Below are positions 11,492 to 22,411 of a DNA stretch of 41,393 bases, piece by piece; position 1 is the first letter of the stretch; each line of letters begins with the position of its first letter. Origin of the DNA: Ectocarpus siliculosus. Its lineage: Eukaryota; Sar; Phaeophyceae; Ectocarpales; Ectocarpaceae. The DNA is taken from assembly GCA_000310025.1 (NCBI GenBank), contig FN648564.1, positions 793,608-835,000 on the forward strand, given 5' to 3'. The translations under genes and the position numbers were made by a program. The notes under the pieces were generated by a model. It did no database searches. It had not been told where the DNA came from and saw only the letters and a program-made list of their open reading frames with translations.

Positions 11492-14400
11492 GCCCAAAAA
11501 GAGAATCGAGGCCTGTACCACTCACTCCTTTCTTGCCCCGCTTCTCCTTTCCGCTTGTAAAGGTGCGACTAGCGAAAGAAAAGACGTCCAACACGCTGTA
11601 CGCCGTGAAGATCATGAACAAGGATTTCCTCAAGAAGAGACAGGTCAGAAGAACGACTGAGAAAATAATGAGAGTGAGAAAAATTGGTAGTGCGACGTAG
11701 TCACGTCAGCCAAGAACGTGACCATTCAAACCCGGCACTGTGCAGCCACGCTGCGCATGTGAACAATGCCAGTAGTATCACCGCCGACAAGGACAGCAAC
11801 AGTGGCATTAGCATCAGCAGCAGTTCCAACAGTATCAGCAACAGCAGCAAATAATATGCGATCATCCCGTGGCATCAACGCCAAACATGACCTCCTTCTT
11901 TCAGGTGGGCAAGGAAGAAACCTTCATGGACAGCATCAAGAGGGAGATCGCCATCATGAAGAAGGTCCACCACCCCAACGTCTTGCGGCTGTATGAGGTC
12001 ATGGACGACCCTAAGGTAACACGAACTTGACTGGGGATAAGACCAACGCGCATTTTTTTTGCAATATCTCAACAAGCGAAAGAAACGATTAAACGTACAG
12101 TCTATGGAGCGAAACGAGTGGATAGCGAACGGACCAAAATGATCGACGAAAAAAGTGCACGTGAGCACGGAAGACCGATGTATCTCATGAAACAAAGTAT
12201 CGATGAAATCGAGGAGCGTTTACAGGAAATGTTTAGTTTCACAGCAAGTCTTGGAGGTGTGAGTAGAGGGTAACTTCTGTTTACAACCCGGCCTAACCAG
12301 TGAACGCATATTTCTCGCTGCGTACTTGCCGTTCATCGCCGTGCTCGGTTACGGGGGCGTTTGTGCCCTTTGGGGCCTGCCCGTCCGTGAAAAAAGGTGA
12401 ACAAACTGTACCTGGTGCTCGAGTACTGCAAAAAGGGGGACCTCATGAACATCCTGAACGGCGACACGAGGACGGTTACTTGCGACCCAATGAACGATAC
12501 CGACGTGTGGTACATCATGCGACAGGTAGGAAACCACGCACCCCGCGCGCGCGCAGCGTCGATCGGCGGCGTATGAAGAATGCGCTGGTTTTCGCGCTCA
12601 CCAACACTCGTATGCGAAGACGTCACTGAACCACTGATAGATGAGAACACGCAAGCCCGCGTGTTCTGCCTTCCTTGCCAAATGTTGTACGAATTGCTCG
12701 CACACGCTCTTCTCTCCAAATCTCGGCCGTCTTTCGGTGCGCGTTTTCGTGCAAAAAAACGAAAAAAGCGTTTTCTGCATCTATTGCTCTTTTGTAACGG
12801 AGGCATGCTGCGTTACGTCTTTTCTCGTGTCCTTTTCTTGGCCTTTCTGTCCGTCCGTCCACCTTGCCTGTCCATCTGAACACGATTCTCTCATGACGAG
12901 TACGCTGTTCACATGTCGTTCGATCACACTTCGTGGAAAACCCAAAAAACAACCGCAGATTGTGCACGGACTCAGCTTTCTCCACCTGCAGAACATCGTC
13001 CATGGAGACATCAAGCCCCAGAACTTACTGGTAGGCCTTAGACCCCCCGTTTTCGGAGGCACGGATTGCGTTCATATGCGTTTCAGACTTGCGAAGTGTG
13101 TGCATTTAGCCCTCCCAACCGGCGTGGATATTTTCGGTCCTTGGAAAATTCCGTTCAATTTTTCGACATGAATAACTGATGCAACCAAAGTATAGCCTGA
13201 TGATACGCCAGGTGGATTAGATCACGCTTTTTCAACCCATCAAAGCAGCGTTGATGTGCTCGGTGTTGAACGTGAACGCCGCTCGTCTACATCCCAAACC
13301 TGTTTCTACTTGTTGTTGTTGTCTGCTGTTGTTGACGGTGATGCCGTCATTGTCGTTGTTGTCATAGTTCTGCTTTTGCTGGCTCTTCCAACGCTATGTC
13401 CGTTGTCAAGGCAGCTTCACTATTGATCAACGTGAGGGGTGCGTTTGTATAACAGGTTGGGTCGGACAACGTCGCCAAGATCGCCGATTTTGGCATCAGC
13501 AAGTTCGTGCAGGGATCCAACCAGCGGCTACAGGAGCAGGTGCAATGCGATTTTTTGTATCGGTCAGACGGCCCCGCAACGCGGGAGAAAGCGTGTTGTT
13601 GCTCACGAACTCTTAGCCGTTGTTGGGCCGGGGGAAGCTTGATGCAAGGGGTACACAACATCCACTCGCACGTTCAAGGCCTCACGCAGCAACGCGCTGT
13701 TGCACATGACGAGATTCTACGCAATCGACACGAACAATGCTGCAGCTACAAACTAACCGAAACCTAACGACTACGTACACGTGCAAGGCCGGGACGCCGA
13801 CGTTCATGTCCCCCGAGCTTTGCTGCGGGGAGGGATACTCTGGCCAGCTGGCCGACGTGTGGGCGCTGGGGGCGACCATGTACATGATCCGCTGCGGGAA
13901 GCCACCTTTCATGGCCAACCAGGTGTGTCTGTGTGTAGCGTGTTCCTGGAGCTGTTCGGAGGCAGTAGTCGCCGAGAATACGGCGGCCAACCAAAGCATC
14001 CCGTGTATCTGTGGGGGGAAGTGTCGCCGAATACATATCCTCTTTTCAAACATAACACACGGGCCGCTGATAAGTTGTAGTCCGTTCGTGTGAGGGACCA
14101 GCACGCTGGTGTACCCAGAGAGTTTCCTAGCGCGTTTATGTCAAGGTGTGTCTAATGCGGATGCAAGGAGAATAAAATGCTCCTTGTCCTGACCGACTCG
14201 CGGTGGAATTGTGTTTAGGTGATGGTGCTCTACGAAAAGATCCAGAACGACCCGCTGGACTTTCCTCCGGAGGTGAACATGTCGCCCGGCCTTCGGAGGC
14301 TGCTGAGGGCCATGATGGAGAAGGATCCGGCGAAACGGATCATCCTTGACCAGGTACGCATGCTCTGTATTTTATGTACAGTAGGCCCTGTGCATAGATG

Positions 14401-16335
14401 TGTTGTGGGTCTATGAGCAACATATAACCCGTAAGTCGAACGCATCACGAGCCACAAACTTACGGTTTCGTGTCTCCAATTGCCGTTTCATACAATCCAG
14501 GTGCTTGCAGATCGCTGGCTCCAGCAGGGAGACTACGGCCCCGTTCGCACCACCACGGCGGGCGGTGTCCGCACCAACGTCACCACCGGCACCGCCGCCG
14601 CCGCCCTCAATCCGTCCTCTCACGGCATGCCTCCTGCTGCTTCTCCCAACATCCCGGGAGGCGGCGATACCGGCGGCAACACAACCGGCATCCCTCGGAA
14701 TAGAAACAATATCAGCAGCAATGGCGGCCCCGCGAACGGAGGCGGCGGTGGGGCAGGCCTGGGCTTGCGACCCCCGCCCTCTCTGTCCTTCCTGCCCCTA
14801 ACCGAGCAGGGCTATCGGGCCATCAAGGTCAGCGACGACGAGGTACACAAAAGCATCAATCAGGGCATCACCACGGGCGGGAACTCTGGGCCTGGGTCTG
14901 CTGCCGGAGGTGGCTCGTCACCCGTCAAGCAGCAGAGGTATTTTGTTTTTTTTTTGGCGCGGAAATTTTCAAAGGAAGGATGACAGAGGCGTCGGCAGGG
15001 AGGGGGTGTCGGAGGCAAGCACAACTCGGTAGTTTGTGTTTCTGATCGTGGATTTGGTCCACGTCTGTGAGAGTATTCTCGCCGCACCTCATCGAACGAC
15101 GGCAGGGATTGAGCTGAAGCCAAGTGACCAATAGCACGAGACCGGTAGGTTGGAGCAGCTAGACAAGTCTTTGAGGGGCAGGAGTCTAAATCGATAGGAT
15201 TCGTGGATCATTTCGTGTACGCCCAGCATGGCGTTCTTTGTCGGTTGCCGTCTGTTTTGTTCCATCATTTGCCGTCATTCGCACATAGGCCGCCCTCCGT
15301 ACAACATAAGACGCTAGTTTTACGTCGCTATGGTTCGGGGCTCATTCTGTCAGGAGTACTGACCCCCTAACGACTTTTTTTGCAGCATCATTCTCATGTC
15401 GGGCGATGATGTCTGGTCGTATGTCGCAGAGGTACAACTGCCGCAAACTCTTCGACGCCGCCCATTTTGGAGGAGTCGGCAGCGACGTCAACGACAACCT
15501 CGCCTGCTCTAGCCGGTGGAAGCGAGGGGAACTCCCCTGCTCCGGCCATCTCACCCTCAGGAGGAGCTGGGATTGGAGGAGAACGCCGTGGAGAAGGGGG
15601 TGGAGGCAGAAACAGCGGCGGTAGCAGCGGCAACAGCAGCAGCAGGGGGCACCTCAGCGAGACTGAAGAGGTGGGTGGGTATAGACAACACGGCGGTGTT
15701 CACGTGCCCCCCCGTCCCTCTTCATGGTCGTACGGTTTCTTTCCTCGCCCTTCGCCTCGTTGATAACCGTCTCTCGACTAGAGTATGGTCGATAAAGTCC
15801 TGTGCTCGAAGAGACCACGGAAACGTTCTCCAGTCCAGAAAAGTGTTTCCCTCTCTCGTCCAGAACCGCTGGACCATGCGATGATGTTTGAACAGCCGGT
15901 TCTTCCAAGTGGAAAACCGGTACAGGCGTGCGTATCGAGGTTCGACCCTTACCCTCAGGAGAAACCAAGCAGAGATGAAACCCCAATCTAAGCTGTGACG
16001 AGCTGTTTCGTCGACACCATGTGCTGGGACTTTGCCAGGAAACCCTTGGCGCAAGCCTAGCCTTTAGTTCGGAGACCCTACTGTCTGCAGCTCCGGTCGG
16101 CCCGTCCGGCCGCCCGCCCTCTCCAAAATACATTTTCATGCTGGTGTTTGTGGAAGCGTTTTAAGCCAATCCAGGGATACCCTGGTCTCCCGGCTAAACG
16201 GTTCATGAATGGCAGGGGTCCCCCCTTTCGTTTCAATGGAAGATTTCTCTCACCCCGGACGAGCCACCGCCGCGCGACATTCAGTCTTGACTGTCTTTAC
16301 CGCGCCAGTCATGACACCATTCCAGGCTCCATCTC

Positions 16336-16384
<49 letters not shown>

Positions 16385-16925
16385 GTCTCTGTCTCTCTGT
16401 GTCTCTCTCCGCGTATCTCTCTTTCTCTCTCGAAACCTTTGCGCACACTGTTGCCTCGGGCCAGTCCTGGAAGTTCCGCTCGTTCAAGAAGAAAATAGAA
16501 GAAAACGCCTCCGATCCCAAGTTTCGGGGAGCGGCCATCGCTTCGCCCGCTGGCGAGGCTCGGCCGCGGCAGCCCCCCGCCGCTCAGAACGGTAAGGCGT
16601 GCGCGTGCGTGTGTGCTTCGGTTTCGCCTGGCTCTGATGGGGATGGGCGCGGATGAGCGCGTTGTTTGTGTATGCTTGTATACGCCGTTGCCGGCAGCAC
16701 GAGCACGCAGTGTATTTTCTCCGTTTGTTGTTCTTTGTGGTTTCAATCAGCACGAAGAGAGAATCGATTCCGCAACGACACAACGAATGATCAACAAATG
16801 GAAACACATGGATGGAATGTCACGTGGAGGGCTGTAGGCCTATTAGAGGCACGTGAACATCCTGTAAGATATTTCTCGTCTTGTGAGGGATGCAATCATA
16901 GAAACGATGATCGAGAGAACGCCGA

Positions 16926-17008
<83 letters not shown>

Positions 17009-20000
17009 AGGGAGAGAGAGTGCCAGTGCCGCCATTAGAAAATCGAAATACTGGCATCTACGACTGCCAATCGGCAAAAGGCTTTCAGAAAAAATGCACG
17101 TGCTGGTCGCCCTCCGTACTCTGTAGTACGTACGTCGATCGTCTTTCGTCTCTCCTATTTTTCGTTGTCCGGTCCGGCATCGACATTGGCATCGGTAACG
17201 CCCGTTACCCACTGGCTCTGTTTGAGGCTCAGTACCACCACAGACGTTAAGGTGATCGCAGAAGCGATTTGGACGAATACCCCCCCCGCAAAAAAAATCA
17301 CGGTCGAGATTGTAGCTTGTACTACCTGGCACGATTCCGTATTCTGGTGAGAGAATTGCCGTCTTGATCCCTCCGCCTACTGCCCCGTCTCTTTTTCCAC
17401 GCGCCTTACACTCATTTTTCTCCCCTATTCCCCTCTGACGCCTCCGACTGTTCCTGCATCCCCTGGACAATAACATACACCAACGATGGGCACCTGTCGT
17501 GGCTTAAGGCTCAGCCGGAAGGCCGCCAAACCCCACCACAGAAAAACCCTACCTCTCCTCGACGACGAACACTCCCAAGGCAGCCACAGCAACGGGCGCG
17601 ACACCGTCGCCGCCCTCGTCCTTGCCCCCGCGCTCGGCAGCGGCGTCGCAGCAGCACCAACCACACAAGCAACAGCAACACGCGCGCGGCCAAGAAGTAA
17701 CGGCGCCGGCGCCCTCCGGGGACTCGTTTTTCGACAACACCGACGAAGACGACGACGACGACAGCGACGACTTCTCGTCGGAAGACAACCCGGACACCCT
17801 CTACGATGGCAGCGGCACCGTGTCCGCGGCATCCTCCCGGTCGGCGACGGCCATGTCCCCATCGTCCGGTTCGCGGGCGACGAGCTCGGCGGCGGAAGCC
17901 GGGCGTGGAGAGCCGAGGCCGTCGGTCGGACAGCACAGGGGCGGCGGCAGCAGCAGCAGCGCGCGGGGTCGCGGCAGGGGTGGGGGGGTGGGGGTGCGGG
18001 GCGGTGGCCCGATGCTTCAGCATCAGGCAGGCGGGAGGCGTCCTAGCGCGAAGAGGCGGAGCAGCGAGAAGTTCGACGCAGTGATGGACACGCTCGCGGC
18101 GCAGGTGATTTCTCTAATTTTTTGGTGTTGTCGTTGGTGATGGCCATAGTGATCTCGGTCTGCCGTCGGAAGCTGCAGCTAGCACGTGGTCCCAACTCGG
18201 GCGCATCAACACCCTGCGTACGCGAGAGCAAAACCATGTACTGTACGACAACGCAACGCATCCAAGAAGGTAGACGATCGTATATGGCAGCGGAGTCGAC
18301 GCCAACGACTTGGTGGGTGTGTGTGGCGCCGAATGACGTTGCAATGGGGGGCGGGGCGTGTGTGAGAAGAGGCGACAAGGGACGGCATACGTTGGCGTTG
18401 ATATTTAGTGCGAACAGCCCAATTTGCTTATTGAAAAAATCGGTATCGTGCTACAACTCGGAAGTTAATAAGTACCTGAAATAAACACAGCACGTGAGAA
18501 ACACCGGTGATCAAGCAATGGCCAAAACGACTACATGCAGGGGGGCGTACTCTTATGTTTTGCATGCCTTACCGGTTAGACCATTGGCCACGCGTCCTCG
18601 AGAGGCAGGGTGGGGCTACAGTATCCCTTCTATGCTTACAAGGGGTAGTGTTGTGCCACTCGTCTCTGTTTTGGTTTAACCACGCTCTAAGCTACCTAAT
18701 CTTTCAGCCGCGTTCTCCTTCCTTGACACGCCGGCCGGCCTATGATCGTCCACCTCCACAATTCGTGGGCAGCCGCCGTACAGAGGGGACCGCGGCGTTG
18801 GCGCCGCATCAAGACACGCAGGGCCGGGCGGCACCGGCACCGGCAGCGGCGGCGGCGGCGACGGCGACGACCGGTCACGCACTACAAGTACTTCCGGCAG
18901 CGTCCGCCCTTTGAGAGACTTGAGCCTGCGCGGCGTGAAGGTGCGGTCTTCTGCCAGGGGGCCCGCCGCGACTGGTTCGCCGCCGCCGTCCCAGGCGCCG
19001 GGGGAGAGCCGCTGCAATCCGCGACTTGGCCTAGTGGCGGCGGTCTCGCAGCGGCAGGGGAAGCGGGCGAGCCAGGAGGACAGGGCAACGGTGGCGGCGG
19101 ACCTCGCGACGGCCGTCGCCGGGAAGGTGAGTTGACCAAAACCACTCGCGGCCGTGACGAGAAATATGCCGGCGTGAGACAATAATTAGTTGAACTAGAC
19201 AGCCAAACGGTCGCCTCAAGCTGCACGACGACAGGACATTCAAAAATCATACGAAACCTGAGAGAATTCGTGGAAATGTTTAACGGTTGAATGTCCTTGT
19301 CGTGTTGTAGTCTGAGTGCGGAGCTCAACCCTCAGGCACCCCAACCTCTCCTAAGCGCTCCTCGACTCACCCGTTCGGGGATCGCGCATGGTTGTAATGT
19401 ACATGAAAGGTGTGCGCGCGCGTTCGGCGCCACCAAAAAAGGCCACCCCCCCGCGCCCCTCTAGACAAAAATTGTTGTTTTTCGCGTGCAATATATCCAT
19501 CACCACGAACAAGGTGGACAGGGAGTACCTGTATCAACACTTCGGTCTTTTCGGAGTTTTCGATGGCCACAACGGACAGATGTCCTCGGAAGCGCTCCGC
19601 GCCGGCCTGCACGTTGCCGTGGCCAAGCAACCAACCTTTCACCAGGCCCCCGACAAGGTTTGTAGGCCACGCGCAAGGTTTCTTCTAACGGAAAGGGTGG
19701 AGTGGGACGGGGAGCGGCGTAGTTGTCAGAAAGGAACCCTTGCATCTGCTAAAGATTGGTTTCGGCGAACGGTTCGAAACGGCAGGCAGTGACGGGTTCC
19801 TTTCCATGCAACGCAACGTGCGATGGTCGTGGAGGTGCGCATGCCTCCGTAGGACGTGGTAGACCGAAGGACGATCTCCCTCTGTTGGATGCGGCTATGG
19901 TTTCACCGTGCGCGTCGACGTCTTGGTAGCCATTTGCAGTATCGGTGTCTGGAGCCTGTTCTCGTCTCACTTCAAACCGTTTTTTTCACGCTGCTATGGC

Positions 20001-22411
20001 AGTAAAGGCTGGTGGTCGCGATACTGCCCCCATCCGCGCGGCCGTTATGCCGGAATGTGCTGACGGACGTTTTTAACAACCTCATTGTTTTACAACAGGC
20101 CGTGGTGCAGGCCTTCAACTGCTTCGACAAGGATCTTTGTGCGCGCCAGGAAAAGGTACGTATGTTACGTGTTATGCGTCGGTGACGGGGTGCGTGTTTC
20201 TTCCAGCAGCGTTGGCCGCCTTGGCCGATTGATCAGTTTTACAGGGCTTGTAGTCTTGACGTGTTCGCCTCTGTGTGCAGAGGTGAGTCTGTCCACTGGC
20301 TGACAGATTCGAGAACGTCTGCCACCGGGACGAAAGTCATCGTCCCGAGGAGAAGTCGAAGCTTGGAAGTGTGTGTGTGTTTTTACAACCAACATGAGTT
20401 TTGACAACCATTCACTCCATCCCAAAAACAAATCGCGTTTGTTTCTCAATGGATAGCCAGCCCCCGTTAGTTGTACCAGGACAGCCGAACGTCTCCACAT
20501 CAACTCTGAAAAAGACCACCGACGGCGAAACGGTCGGTATTGCAGGAAGGCGACACGAGCGGGTCGACGGCCCTGGTAGTCGTGTTCGACGGGCGTTCTC
20601 GCTCTATTCTCGTAGCCAACGTCGGGGACTCGCGGTGCGTCGCCAGCTGCGGGGGCGGGGTGGCGGCGCGGCTCTCGAGCGACCACCGCCTGAGCCGCCC
20701 GGACGAGAGGGCACGAGTAGTGGTGAGTGGGGACGAGCCTACGCAACGCGAGGCCGAGAGCTCTCCAAACGGGAACCCCTCCACCCTCGTCGGTCAAACA
20801 AGAAAAAATCGTTTTTGGATGGCTTCTCTCCGTCAGATGCGCAAGAGGAACTTAGAGGGTATCCAACACCCCCCGCGTAGGTTCACCAAGTTGCTCCGTG
20901 GTTATGACCCGGGGTGCACAAAAACGGTGGACTTGCATGCAGGCGGCGCCGTTTCCCTGGAAGCTAACGACAGCTGTCGCGGTCGTCGTAGTAGTATATA
21001 GTAGTATATAGTAGTATTAGTAGTAGTAGGAGTCGTCGTAGTTGCATTAGCGGTGCTTGTTGAGGCAGGCGGTTCTGTCGCAAAAATCGAGATGTTGCGC
21101 TCTTGAATCATCACTCACCAAGCGGGTGAATAACAAAATTCCTGGCTGTGACGCTGTGCACCGGCTCCCTCCCTCGGATCCTAGGCCAGCGGAGGTTTCG
21201 TCACGAACGACCGCATCAACGGGGTGTTGGCCGTTTCGAGGTCGTTTGGCGATGTGCAGCACAAGGTAAGCCTCGAGACGACATGGCCCGAACACTTACC
21301 AGCGGGGTTCGAAGGGCGATGAGGCGGTGTTTGTGAACGCGGACAGCTACGTTCACCGCATTTAGGAAAGCCATGCGAGGAATCTCGCAAAACCTTCCAT
21401 TCACGCGTAAGTCTCCCTTTCAACCGCAGCCGGACCGCTGGCGTCCATCCTTGCACACTCCTGCCAACAAACGTTTTGAAAATCTGATTTCATGTTCACA
21501 CGGCGGTACCTACTCTGTGGTGGGCAACACGTTTTGACGTCGACCTACGCATATCGCAGGGTACCTTCATTCCAAGCTGTGCACGTCGTACAGCCAAAAA
21601 AAATGTATTTTTCGTTGTAGTGGAGATGATGCTGTGCCTTTCGTTGGTGTTGCTTGCTTGTACGTCAACCTCGGTACACGAAGCCATAACCAGAAGATTC
21701 CTTCGGTTGTGTCTTCTGAGAGTTGAAAGCATTACATAGAGTAACGCAACGTTAACCGCGCACACGAACGTGCCCCACAGGAAGGGAAATCGCCAGGGTT
21801 GACCGCTACTCCCGAGCTGAGATCAGAACGCGTGGGTTCCTCCACCTTGCCATCCGGTGGCGGTGGCGGTGGCGGAGGCGGGTCGATGGAGTTCGTGATA
21901 CTCGCCACCGACGGTCTGTGGGATGTCGTCGAAGATCAGGTAACTCAATGTTTTCGTGCTCGTCGTCCCTCAATACGCACACTTTCTTGGATGTGGCGGG
22001 AAAATTTAGGCGTGCGTTTAACTAGGGCTATATTTTGGGCTTAAATTTCCATCTAGAGACGTACCACATCCTGCAGTGCCTCAGGTACAACTGCCGCCGA
22101 ATTATTAAATATCGATTAACCCTTTTCTCGCCTAACAGGAGGCGGTGGACTTCGTTCGGTTGTACCTTTCCGAGAAAAACGGAGATCTGTCCGGAGCCGC
22201 GAGGGAGCTGACCAAGCTGGCGCTAGACCAAGGATCTGTGGACAACGTTAGCGTGGTGCTGGTGTGGTTCGAAGAGAACGGGGACGAAGGAGCACCACAA
22301 GAGCAGCAAGAAGAAAAGCACCAACACCAGCCACAGCGGCAGCGAAGTCATCATCAGCAGCAGCGGTCACATCAACGGCAGCATTCGAAACCGCACGAGG
22401 CACCAGACTGA
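10420..22411 (+). CDS. Fused CaMKK/GRIK-type protein kinase and PP2C phosphatase (about 1207 aa)
   Basis: Predicted exons: 10420-10494, 10815-10976, 11563-11643, 11905-12015, 12397-12525, 12959-13030, 13456-13539, 13788-13922, 14219-14353, 14501-14937, 15430-15670, 16465-16591, 17515-18104, 18773-19126, 19514-19657, 20099-20155, 20546-20722, 21185-21265, 21781-21939 and 22139-22411. They sum to 3624 nt with all phases agreeing. Residues about 26-345 form the kinase and about 346-830 a disordered linker with an acidic block ([18 protein letters not shown]) and a basic end ([13 protein letters not shown]). Residues about 840-1175 form the PP2C domain, followed by a Gln/His-rich tail. No stop is met between the domains, and the first PP2C exon has no ATG of its own before the domain, so two separate genes would need extra exons. 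The start at 10420 ([13 protein letters not shown]) is one option; splicing from the upstream gene at 10175 is another. Weakest joints: the first exon, and acceptors 15430 and 18773. Confidence 0.65.
10815..14560 (+). other. Protein kinase domain, CaMKK/GRIK class (within the fusion gene)
   Basis: Visible motifs in order: VKDT lead-in; Gly loop LGTGSYAEV; catalytic Lys in YAVKIMNK; alpha-C Glu in [19 protein letters not shown]; hinge [13 protein letters not shown]; catalytic loop [21 protein letters not shown]; activation segment [39 protein letters not shown]; and [19 protein letters not shown] with DPAKRI. The stretch from the activation segment ([10 protein letters not shown]) through [14 protein letters not shown] to the DFPPE helix is characteristic of CaMKK and plant GRIK/SnAK kinases, which phosphorylate the activation loop of AMPK/SnRK1-type kinases. 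The catalytic loop has HGD in place of HRD, as in plant GRIK. The Arg-Pro-rich insert of animal CaMKK is not seen. All residues needed for catalysis are present. Confidence 0.9.
11428..11488. repeat. (CT)n microsatellite in kinase intron
   Basis: About 30 uninterrupted CT units lie in the intron between the Gly-loop exon and the exon carrying the catalytic lysine, about 75 bp upstream of the acceptor at 11562. On the sense strand this is a pyrimidine tract, so its length could influence splice-site choice. Confidence 0.95.
16337..16382. repeat. (CTGT)n microsatellite in linker intron
   Basis: About eleven CTGT/GTCT tetranucleotide units, continuing into a degenerate CT-rich tract up to about 16435. 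It lies just upstream of the acceptor (CCAG) for the exon at 16465-16591. Confidence 0.9.
16924..17020. repeat. (GA)n microsatellite in linker intron
   Basis: A long run of GA dinucleotides ending in GGGA units, inside the intron between the exons at 16465-16591 and 17515-18104. It is complementary to the (CT)n tract at 11428-11488 of the same predicted pre-mRNA, so the two could pair. Confidence 0.95.
18773..22411 (+). other. PP2C (PPM) Ser/Thr phosphatase domain (within the fusion gene)
   Basis: The PPM family signatures occur in the right order: [19 protein letters not shown] (first motif with Arg and Glu-Asp); [12 protein letters not shown] (metal-binding Asp and Gly); [13 protein letters not shown] and [53 protein letters not shown] (metal-binding Asp); and [15 protein letters not shown] (Asp-Asn). 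All metal-coordinating and phosphate-binding positions I can recognise are kept, so an active Mn/Mg-dependent phosphatase is predicted. A Ser/Gly insert with nine Gly in a row sits just before the FVILATDG strand. The C-terminal tail is rich in Gln and His. Exons are all phase 0 and follow good acceptors. Confidence 0.92.
20985..21040. repeat. TAG-rich simple repeat in PP2C intron
   Basis: Imperfect GTAGTATATA and TAG trinucleotide units lie in the intron before the exon at 21185-21265. Confidence 0.7.

Noticed and set aside
17486-18046. 186-codon plus-strand frame with an ATG in the linker exon region
   Set aside because: The overlapping frame (17515-18104) joins both neighbouring exons in phase and contains the acidic block; this one is Arg-rich noise from GC-rich sequence.
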